Assembly: GCA_027483245.1 (NCBI GenBank)
Contig: JAIXVB010000067.1
Span: forward strand, 1 to 57,238
DNA: 57,238 nt
Direction: 5' to 3'
DNA from: Verrucomicrobiaceae bacterium
GTDB taxonomy: Bacteria > Verrucomicrobiota > Verrucomicrobiia > Verrucomicrobiales > Verrucomicrobiaceae
In this document: positions 41,601 through 47,823 of the stretch, one piece after another
How the letters are laid out: each line of letters starts with the position of its first letter
How positions within the stretch are numbered: the stretch's first letter is position 1
Position numbers and translations under genes: made by a program
The notes under the pieces: generated by a model
Database searches by the model: none
The model's input: only the letters and a program-made list of their open reading frames with translations
Told to the model about the DNA's origin: nothing

Positions 41601-44371
41601 AAGCAGCGATGGCCATCTACCGCGCCGAGAAAGCCCGTCGTGAGAGAGCAGAGCGCACGGCGAGCCAACTCATCTACCGCACAGAAGAGAGACTGCGCCA
41701 GGGCTCCCGCGATATGGAGCGTGCCGCGAATGGAGACAGCATCAATCAAGCCTTCCGTGATCAGGTGGAATCACCCCTGGAGGCGGGTGCCTTCCGCGCC
41801 CGTCTTCTGACTCTGGGTGTGCCGGATTGGCTTTCAGATCGGCTCTTCAACACGGCTCAGCGCGAGGCAAATGATCAGGCGAAGATGCGCCAGTTTGAAT
41901 CGGAGCAAGCGGCCCGTGAACTGGCGAAGGATGAGAGCGCCCTGGCCCGGATGCTGAATCAACTGCGGGGGAAGATGTTCCCCGGTATGAGCTGGCAGGC
42001 GATCTTCGAAGAGCTGCCCAGCCAACAACGGGAGAGGCAGCGGGAGATTTACACGCGACTCCGCAAGGATGAGAGATTGCGTAATCTGACTTCAGCCGAG
42101 CTTGTGGGGCTGACCAATGAGCTGGACAAGGCCTGGCAACGGGAACGGCGAAAAGTCTTCCTCCGTGAGCTGGAGAAAGCGGGGGCTCTGGGTGAGAAGG
42201 ATACCAGCGATCGGCAGAAGGTGCAGAAGACCATGCCGAAGCTGCTGAGGGCGATCAACCTGGGACTGATGACCAGTGAGACCTTCCGTGAGGCGGTGGC
42301 GACTGAATACGGCCTGAAGATGATCAGTGGTGCCGATGCGGCCAAGCTGCGAACACTGGCAGAAGAAGCTTACCAGGCACCTGAAGGAGTTCTGAGGAGT
42401 CGCAAACTAGCGGATTTGTTGGCGGGTATCCAGAAGAGCACGGGCACAAGCCGGGCAGAAGCGCTCAACTCCTACTGGGTGGCAGCAATCCTGTCTGGCT
42501 CGAGGACAATGTTCGATACCTTCATGAGCGTGGGGAATGGACTCGGGAATCAATTCATCCAGTCTGCAATGCTTACCATGAAGGGTGGGGTCAGAGGTGC
42601 GGCATGGAAGAGCATGTCTGAATGGTGGGGAGGTCTGATTCAGGCATTCCCAGAATCCATGCAGATCCTAGCCAAAGGCGACTACAGTTACTTGAAACGG
42701 TTCAACGATGATTTGCGAAAGGCTTTAGATGGTGAGAGCACTTTCCGGCCTGTGCCTCTTGGGGAAGCTTTGTGGAAAGATGGGAATTGGATAGAGAAAT
42801 GGGGAATGGCTCCTGTGATGATCTGGACTGGCCGACTGATGGCAGCGGCTGACCATCTAAATAACACGGCCACCACTGCAGGTGCGCGCGTTGTTGCACA
42901 GGCTTTGCATCCTGAGTTTTACACACAGGCGGGTCCATCTGCAGCAGACAAGACGGCGGCAAGGGATCAAGCTATGCGTGAGGTGACAGGGGGTATGCCT
43001 CCCCGGACAGCTCAAGAGCGGGCGACAGTCAATGCCAGGACTCGAGAAATCTTGGCCGGAATGCTGCGGACTGAGGAACAGACGGAAGCCAATTTCATGG
43101 GCGATCAGGCGGCCTATCAAAATGACCCAGTGGGATTGTTTGGCGCGGTTTATCAAGGTGTGAGTGGCGGACTCGGTATCCTTGAACGGTCAATCCAAGC
43201 AGCAGCAGAACAGATCAACCACACTGGCCCGGCTGGCCACTATGCTCGCGGCATTATGCTTTTTGGTGCTGGGGCCCTTCGCTCAATGACAGGATCAAAG
43301 TTCATTCGTTTCGGGTCGAACTTTGGAAACGATTTGTTGGGGTTTGTTCCTGGAACCTATCTTGCAAAACCATTCATTTTGGGAGGTGATCCAAGCGCCT
43401 CGCAAAAGCAACTTTTGCTAGGAAAGAACTTGTTTGGTTTAATTGCGGCTCTCAGCGTTGCTGCGATGTTCCTCGGAAAGGAGGATGAAGAGGAGGGTTG
43501 GCACATAGAGGGGCCTTGGGCAGACTTGAGCCCTGAAGAAGTGAAGATGCGGCGTGCCGCCGGATTCGAACCGTTTACTTTCTGGAAACGGGACCAAGGT
43601 AAAATCGCGCGTGTGAGTTACAAGCAGTGGCCCACGTCAGGGCTTTTGGCTGGGGTGGCACATTTGCAAGACCGTCGGAGGTTTGCACCAGAGAAATGGG
43701 AGATGGAAGGTATGTCTGGGCATCTACTTGCTGCCGCAACGGTTGGGCTTTTCCAAGTCAAAGAGGCTAGTGCTGTGCGTGGACTAGCAGAGCTTTTGGG
43801 TGCTTCTAAATTTGGGGCAAATCCCGAAGATGACTTTGTGGACAAAATGATGAAGCTGCCGATGAACTTCGCTGGAGGCTTCATTCCGACACTGGCGAAG
43901 GATATGGATCTGCTGACGGATCCGCAGCGCTACAAGCCTGAGGGCACTTATGAAGAGTTTATCCGCTCCGTGCCATTGGTTCGGCGCTCTGTCGCAGGTG
44001 GACGCCCTGAACTGAACATTCTTGGTGTGCCCATCTTGCAGGATCGCAAACCTTGGAGCCGCACCTACACGCAAGCCGAGCATGGTGTGGCTAGCACCCG
44101 CTTGGCAAAACTGATGACAAGAGGGTTGTCTCTTTCAGTGCCTGACACAGGTCGAAAGATCTGGACTGATGGTGGATGGACGACAGTCGCGGCGCTCGGG
44201 GCTGAGGCAGAATGGGATTATCAGAAATGGGTGGGGCAAGGATACGCTGCCTTTCTGGAGTCCAGACCTGATCTGATGACGCTTTCGGATGACGCTATCA
44301 GGGCTACTTTGAGTCGCGCCGCTGAAACGATAAAGATGCAGGCACTGTTCAGGCTTCAGGAGAAATATTGA
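38630..44371 (+). CDS. 1913-aa polyvalent virion protein with HExxH metallopeptidase motif
   Basis: This very large protein has a Gly/Ala-rich N-terminal region with hydrophobic segments (100-320), a zinc metallopeptidase core with HEMVHH (His557, Glu558, His561) and a likely third ligand in REIYADLMAE, a long charged coiled-coil region (about 720-1250, with two imperfect repeats beginning ASQLIY), and a C-terminal part with hydrophobic patches. It fits the large polyvalent or ejection proteins of podoviruses, which enter the cell with DNA. The peptidase could cut host or virion proteins. It is the last long structural gene. Confidence 0.75.
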   Translation: MPSKWELTSVKTGQVYNAEFDDDDPPEGDLQSAIDQWDQDFYNEQGLDPSIAEQGPIGTASNAAARDLGGLALKSVGGVVKTAAETKRALGPVGDVVSAMPGIGAMMALGQTGDAVAEFTDKVSEESRAVFPTNPANPVAEAIGGGLGQAIGILGTAAASVPALGTRAAMTLVPAAIGGAMGMGEGIDTAKEIGIENPAGRLAMGAAFGGIEAATERLGGIGGKVASEALQQGVKQGLKQGGKSIISEAGEEMLSGTGQDVVTRAAGEMIGSEAPLPTLNPLDPEFINKRKLEAIGGAAGGTLFAGVQVVAGQGTSAVPSVESPVPLAEGEVLKSVRHPETGKSYDIAFTQEPTEEDIEAAVMHFGNEDVNGQDEPPAWTAPVPEPATVRAPEEVAAEFRQRAVLRPAAPLVGMEEHVSDLTEEDVADIEQANRFANPQDPSLSPEMKPGNLGDDVSPTRDYSEPEASGLLQAWGRTLPPTLLPAGRKLTPASADVLRGRAESLGFAKAFANLFGRRVVVFEGLGPEGPGGATNPDFPDTVFINGQSKRHWHSIAGHEMVHHLEVAQPALFKRLDATLRTQLVRQDLARENYRAYYEQGGDLNVRREIYADLMAESMSDPDFWRKMGQQEPGLFMPLARSVWNWFQAVVTALKRQGWEASLYFREVQRAQNALAAAMVEFARREQGLTPDAAESAVGGLLQGDNFFEGMTAPEMMGPNQVKETQARFARPDQNERLYEKRQDTAVRGHAEAWLDDRTLASAIDALASDGLPAGIPSEDVRQQVIGQALMRATAAMQRGDEFARTQARVLANKAARLYQNAGRESARAMRQRAVVNAELVPIAPVLAAESLLIDRADAVMGKRFEGGAEGGAAKVDAAAKRSGKTGGEELAKKLERRVNGRKREEADEATVRERAERRASQLIYGVEERLRQGSKDLKKTGTGADTINRAFREQVTDPLPWAQFAVRMVKLNVGQEVAARLFQTAQREAQDQAAMAIYRAEKARRERAERTASQLIYRTEERLRQGSRDMERAANGDSINQAFRDQVESPLEAGAFRARLLTLGVPDWLSDRLFNTAQREANDQAKMRQFESEQAARELAKDESALARMLNQLRGKMFPGMSWQAIFEELPSQQRERQREIYTRLRKDERLRNLTSAELVGLTNELDKAWQRERRKVFLRELEKAGALGEKDTSDRQKVQKTMPKLLRAINLGLMTSETFREAVATEYGLKMISGADAAKLRTLAEEAYQAPEGVLRSRKLADLLAGIQKSTGTSRAEALNSYWVAAILSGSRTMFDTFMSVGNGLGNQFIQSAMLTMKGGVRGAAWKSMSEWWGGLIQAFPESMQILAKGDYSYLKRFNDDLRKALDGESTFRPVPLGEALWKDGNWIEKWGMAPVMIWTGRLMAAADHLNNTATTAGARVVAQALHPEFYTQAGPSAADKTAARDQAMREVTGGMPPRTAQERATVNARTREILAGMLRTEEQTEANFMGDQAAYQNDPVGLFGAVYQGVSGGLGILERSIQAAAEQINHTGPAGHYARGIMLFGAGALRSMTGSKFIRFGSNFGNDLLGFVPGTYLAKPFILGGDPSASQKQLLLGKNLFGLIAALSVAAMFLGKEDEEEGWHIEGPWADLSPEEVKMRRAAGFEPFTFWKRDQGKIARVSYKQWPTSGLLAGVAHLQDRRRFAPEKWEMEGMSGHLLAAATVGLFQVKEASAVRGLAELLGASKFGANPEDDFVDKMMKLPMNFAGGFIPTLAKDMDLLTDPQRYKPEGTYEEFIRSVPLVRRSVAGGRPELNILGVPILQDRKPWSRTYTQAEHGVASTRLAKLMTRGLSLSVPDTGRKIWTDGGWTTVAALGAEAEWDYQKWVGQGYAAFLESRPDLMTLSDDAIRATLSRAAETIKMQALFRLQEKY

Positions 44372-44392
44372 CCTGTGTGCTAAAATTAATTT

Positions 44393-44845
44393 ATGAGCGG
44401 ATTTTTAAATCGAGTCATGACGAAGCTTGGCTTCAGCCAAGAAATGACAGCAGCGGAAGCTTTGGATCATCTGGGAACTCTGAAACCTGGGCAACGGGCT
44501 GCGGTGGGTCTGGCCGGTCAAGGTGTCTGTCCTGCACAAAAGCTTTGGGACGGGGGTGACTTTGAGGGGGCGCTGGCTGCTTATACCTCGCTCATTTCAA
44601 ACTCTCCTCAGTCAGCTCTGCTTTACCTGAATCGTGGCAATTTGCTGAAGCAAATGGGGCGGACGCATGAAGCCTTGGCGGACTATGCTTTAGCCCACCG
44701 TTACGGGCCAGATCTGCCCGCCATGCTGTTTGCTAGCGAAATGATGATCCTGCAACTAGGCCCAGACAACCCAAGTTTTCAGCGTTCTGCCGCTCGGTAT
44801 GCTGCCAGGGCTGAGCTCACAAGAGCCAAACAAGGCATGAACTAA
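44393..44845 (+). CDS. TPR-domain protein at the prophage right end
   Basis: The 150-aa product has two tetratricopeptide repeats (about 52-120: DFEGALAAYTSLISNSP and RTHEALADYALAHRYGPD) and flanking helices. It is the last phage gene before attR. TPR proteins mediate protein contacts; here it may be a cargo gene expressed in the lysogen, or a virion adaptor. Confidence 0.7.
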   Translation: MSGFLNRVMTKLGFSQEMTAAEALDHLGTLKPGQRAAVGLAGQGVCPAQKLWDGGDFEGALAAYTSLISNSPQSALLYLNRGNLLKQMGRTHEALADYALAHRYGPDLPAMLFASEMMILQLGPDNPSFQRSAARYAARAELTRAKQGMN

Positions 44846-44847
44846 AC

Positions 44848-44875
44848 GTGTAGCATTCTGTGTGTTTTCCGTTCT
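44848..44875 (+). promoter_or_regulatory. Candidate integrase arm-binding sites at attR
   Basis: GTGTAGC at 44848-44854 and TTTTCCGTTCT at 44865-44875 repeat words found beside attL (3031-3051 and 2991-3001). They lie about 50-80 bp from the att core. Confidence 0.4.
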
Positions 44876-44925
44876 TTTTGATCTGGAACCCTTATAAATC
44901 CAAGGATCTGAGACGCCGCCAAGGA

Positions 44926-44972
44926 GGATTGAAAATCCCCGTGTCGGCGGTTCGATTCCGTCCCGAGCCACC
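44926..44972 (+). other. attR core (47-bp direct repeat with attL)
   Basis: Identical to 2848-2894. It is a tRNA-Phe 3' half without the 5' half, so it cannot make a tRNA. Right of it the chromosomal sequence resumes with the original end, CCACCA. Confidence 0.95.
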
Positions 44973-44993
44973 ACTTCAATTTGAAGTGGTTTT
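44971..44993 (+). terminator. Original tRNA-Phe terminator, stranded at attR
   Basis: CCACTTCAA (44971-44979) pairs with TTGAAGTGG (44981-44989) and is followed by TTTT. It directly follows the tRNA 3' end sequence. It now lies 42 kb from the functional tRNA. Confidence 0.85.
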
Positions 44994-45860
44994 GAGCGTT
45001 GATTATCAACGTTTTACGTGGCGAAAATGGCAAACCACACCCGCCTTCCGCAGCTTATTCCGCAAAACCTCCGCAGTTTCCTCCGCATTTCACACCCGTT
45101 TGCAATGATTGCATTGTTTGCATTTTTGGGTGTGTCACCTGGAAAATCGAAGATCGCCTGAGCAAGTGCTGCTTCACCAAGAAAGCATGAACTTGCAGTC
45201 ATTGAAGGCATCTCAGCTTTAGGCTCAAGATCAGCCCGAGCAAGCTTGGCTCAGATTCTTTCTTCGCCGCACGGGTCCGTTTTTCCACAGGCTAGCTTGT
45301 TCCCTCCATTGCATCTGGCCGAGCTACGTCATGCAGCAATGAGTAAAGATAACGATCGCATGTCTGCGACCTCATTTGATTCGGCGTTTCTGAACTGCCA
45401 GCCCATCGCCATTGACTGGATGGCTTCCCCAAGATCTTCGCGCTCAGCCTCGTCAGTAGTAACGTCTCTGCGAGATTTGAGCTCGGCGATTTGGTTGAGG
45501 ACAGACTCTATTTTTGAAACCTCTCCCCTGCCCTGACTTTTGAGGGACTGTTTGTTCCAAGCCCTCGGCTGGGGTGGTGCGTCCATGACTGCAACTGACA
45601 TCGAGAGAGTATCAAGCGGGGCGGTTATGTGTCCATCTGGGCTGCGGTCGAATTTTCGGCACGCAAGGGTCTTTCATTCCCAAATACGTCCACCAAAGAA
45701 GCTGGCGAAATTTTCATCGCGTAACGCTTGTCGTGGTTCAACGGCAACTCATGCGGCATAAAGGAGCGCGGTTGGGGCAGTCCAGCGGTCCAGTCGAGGT
45801 TACTCCACTTTTTAGACGGCTTCATACTCCCCCCACGATACACTCAAACGGCACATGTGG
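44994..45860. other. Scarred intergenic zone right of attR
   Basis: No intact gene is convincing. It contains a palindrome CGTTGAT-T-ATCAACG (44997-45011), a 44-codon frame at about 45029-45163 (MANHTRLPQLIPQ start) that may be a gene stub, and two minus-strand fragments (next entry). Composition shifts along it, which fits a patchwork of past insertions at this tRNA. Confidence 0.5.
45329..45843 (-). pseudogene. Two out-of-frame minus-strand fragments, likely a decayed gene
   Basis: Frame 45625-45843 (72 aa; contains RSFMPHELPLNHDKRYAMKI) and frame 45329-45601 (90 aa; contains a helical KIESVLNQIAELKSRRD) read in the same direction in different frames, 23 bases apart. Both look protein-like, so a frameshifted gene is the simplest explanation. 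Family not recognised. Confidence 0.35.
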
Positions 45861-45954
45861 GAAGGCCACGGACTCCCGTGGCTCTGCTGCCTTTTTGGGT
45901 TGTTCAATTGATACTGCCTAACGGGAAGTGGGCGTCGCAAGAGGTTTGATCCTC
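45861..45954 (+). repeat. 94-bp direct repeat, copy 1
   Basis: Matches 47433-47526 over all 94 bases with six mismatches and no gaps. It starts with a perfect hairpin, GCCACGG-ACTC-CCGTGGC, and a downstream CTTTTT that resembles a terminator. It sits directly before the truncated pol III alpha gene. Confidence 0.9.
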
Positions 45955-46326
45955 GGATGCACCCTCACCACTCCTTCTCTTGATCGACACTCACGGGTCG
46001 CCTGGAGCAGCTCCTGCCCCATTGCCGAACTGCACCGCTACCATGGCCAACGCGTCACCGTCTGCGGCCTCATCATCGTCAGCCGCCACCACATGCAGCA
46101 AAACGGCCAGCCCATGAAGTTCATCTCCATCTGCGACTACAGCGGCATCGTCGAGTGCGAGATCTTCGCCGCCGCCTACCGCCTCTATGGCCTCAACACC
46201 GTCCGCTACCCCGTGGTCCAGATCACCGGTGAGGTGAAACCCTTCGACAATCAACAAGGCTACACCCTCGAGGTCTTGCGTGTGGAGAAAGCCCGAGTGA
46301 AAACTCCGCCAGCATTCATCCCATGA
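45955..46326 (+). pseudogene. 3' remnant of a DNA polymerase III alpha (DnaE-type) gene
   Basis: The frame encodes the C-terminal OB-fold part of bacterial pol III alpha: LHRYHGQRVTVCGLIIVSR, then FISICDYSGIVECEIF and a final VVQITGEVKPFDN. All catalytic parts are missing. The open frame reaches back to 45928 inside the 94-bp repeat, so the repeat replaced the upstream part. Its stop overlaps the GIY-YIG gene by ATGA. The original may have been an error-prone DnaE2-type polymerase, judged only from this end. Confidence 0.7.
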
Positions 46327-47126
46327 GCGAGGAAATCACGCGTGCCGCCTCACCTCGGCAGCTCAAGCTCTTCCATTTGGAAAACCCGCTCACGTTGCGT
46401 TTCGGGAGCGACTTCTTTCGCTCATTGCCCGAAGGCCCTGGCGTCTATTTTTTTCACGGCATCGATGACCGCCTTCTCTACATCGGGCAATCTTCAAACC
46501 TCCGTGCCCGGCTAGGCAGTTACCGGCACGTTGATCAAACCCGGCACCCTCGACGCACACTGCGGCTCGTGGCCCGGATCACCCGCATCGAGTGGAAAGA
46601 GTGCTCCTCGGCCACCGAGGCCGTCGAGTCGGAGCGGACACTCCTTCTGGAGCACCGACCGCCCTTCAACCGCGCCGGCGTCTGGAAAGGCGAACCCTGG
46701 TGGCTGGCCATGGAGATCGAAACGAGCCGCCTGACGCTCCGACTCCAGCGGGAGGCCACGCCTGGAAGTCTCGGCCCGCTGCCGCCAGGATCCCGGCATG
46801 CACTGAGCACCGTCGTTCGTGCCTTGCTCCGCATTACCCACCCCACCTGGCGTTTGGCTGACTTCCCCTGCGGCCTCATGGCCTCCGCCCTGCCGCTGGA
46901 ATGCCGTCTTCAGCTGCCTTCGCCCACGACCTTTGTCCAAGCGCTCACCTCCGCACTCGCAGGTGAATTGTCGGCCCTTCTGGCCGCGTTGCAGGCTCTT
47001 CCTCCGCCCGCCACTCTCACCGAGCAAGCGTTCTGGCAGGAAGAACGGGAACGGCTTGAGAAACTGCAGGCTTCCAGTTCTTCGATCGTGCCCTCGGTTT
47101 CCACACGTGAAGGACCAAAGAGCTAA
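46323..47126 (+). CDS. GIY-YIG endonuclease-domain protein
   Basis: The 267-aa protein has a GIY-YIG domain with GVYFFHG (Tyr42), LLYIGQSSNLRARL (YIG 53-55, Arg61) and a catalytic Glu in EAVESERTLLLEHRPPFNR. The C-terminal half is Leu/Ala-rich and helical. Relatives include UvrC-like and pol III epsilon-linked nucleases involved in repair. It is coupled by ATGA to the pol III alpha remnant, so the pair once formed a repair-type operon. Confidence 0.8.
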   Translation: MSEEITRAASPRQLKLFHLENPLTLRFGSDFFRSLPEGPGVYFFHGIDDRLLYIGQSSNLRARLGSYRHVDQTRHPRRTLRLVARITRIEWKECSSATEAVESERTLLLEHRPPFNRAGVWKGEPWWLAMEIETSRLTLRLQREATPGSLGPLPPGSRHALSTVVRALLRITHPTWRLADFPCGLMASALPLECRLQLPSPTTFVQALTSALAGELSALLAALQALPPPATLTEQAFWQEERERLEKLQASSSSIVPSVSTREGPKS

Positions 47127-47174
47127 GGAGTGAAGCAACCTTTCATGAGGTGCCTTTTGTCTGCGTCAACCGAC

Positions 47175-47432
47175 ATGCCCGACTCCATCGCCATCCTCAG
47201 TGATATTCAGGGCAACCTTCCCGCCCTTCTCGCGGTGCGAGCAGACATGGAGAGCCAGGGCATCGAGAAGGTTCTCTGCCTTGGCGATGTTGTGGGCTAT
47301 GGCGCTCAACCGGCGGAATGCATGGAACGGTTGCGTTCCAAAAACTGGGTGACTCTCCTGCCCGGCAACCACGATGCTTATGTCGCCTCCGACATCGATC
47401 CCCCGGGCCTCTCGCCGGAAACGCGGCAAAGA
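47175..47432 (+). pseudogene. 5' fragment of a calcineurin-like metallophosphoesterase
   Basis: The frame from ATG 47175 gives IAILSDIQGNLPALLAV, then CLGDVVGYGAQP and LPGNHDAYV, the first three metal-binding motifs (D-x-H position here DIQGN, GD, GNHD) of YfcE/calcineurin-like phosphoesterases. In the usual family the first motif is DxHGN; here it is DIQGN, so one metal ligand is changed. It breaks off after SPETRQ, where the second 94-bp repeat begins. The His motifs near the C terminus are lost. Confidence 0.75.
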
Positions 47433-47526
47433 GAAAGCCACAGACTCCCGTGGCTCTGCTGCCTTTTTGGGTTGCTCGATTGATACTGCCTAACGGGAAG
47501 TGTGCGTCGCAAGAGATTTGATCCTC
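47433..47526 (+). repeat. 94-bp direct repeat, copy 2
   Basis: Second copy (six mismatches to 45861-45954). The stem of its hairpin has one A-C mismatch. It is at the exact junction between the truncated phosphoesterase and the hsdR fragment. Confidence 0.9.
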
Positions 47527-47810
47527 TTCTCCAAGCGTTCACCGAGTTCTTTGAACTTGGGATCACCGGCGTGCTTCTTGAGGCGGGCGATGAGTTTGAT
47601 TTCCACTTCGCGGGCCTTCTTGCTTGGGTTGGCATCTTTGAGGATGCTGTCGAGCACATCAGCATCCAGCACGAGGGCTTCGATGTCATCGCGCACGGCT
47701 TCGACGTGGACCTTCTCGTTGATGAGTTCGATGGTCTTCGCGCCGAGGCGATGCCAGAGCAGCTTGCCGTTCCCGCCCACGGGCTTCACGGATTCATAGG
47801 TCAGGCATTA
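47527..47810 (-). pseudogene. Fragment of a type I restriction R-subunit (HsdR C-terminal part)
   Basis: The frame reads GKLLWHRLGAKTIELINEKV then VRDDIEALVLDADVLDSIL, the helical region near the end of HsdR proteins. It stops upstream at a TAA (47808-47810) and is cut at its C-terminal side by the 94-bp repeat. No motor or nuclease domain and no hsdM/hsdS are nearby, so it is a scrap from an older restriction locus. Confidence 0.7.
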
Positions 47811-47823
47811 TCAATATTTGACT

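Larger units (their letters stand above)
2848..44972 (+). mobile_element. Complete podovirus-like prophage integrated in tRNA-Phe
   Basis: The element is bounded by a 47-bp exact direct repeat that starts in the anticodon arm of tRNA-Phe. It contains an attL-proximal tyrosine integrase, replication genes, terminase, portal, scaffold, capsid, lysis genes and long distal structural proteins, nearly all on the + strand. There are no obvious disruptions in the structural genes, so it may be inducible. Portal (751 aa), a capsid protein without tail-tube or tape-measure partners, and a 1913-aa polyvalent protein point to short-tailed virion architecture. That last point is inference from gene content. 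Confidence 0.93.

Noticed and set aside
2848-44972. Diversity-generating retroelement in the fibre genes
   Set aside because: No reverse transcriptase gene and no template/variable repeat pair were seen.
45017-45163. Second integrase stub right of attR
   Set aside because: The short frame has an integrase-like position only; no catalytic motif is present.
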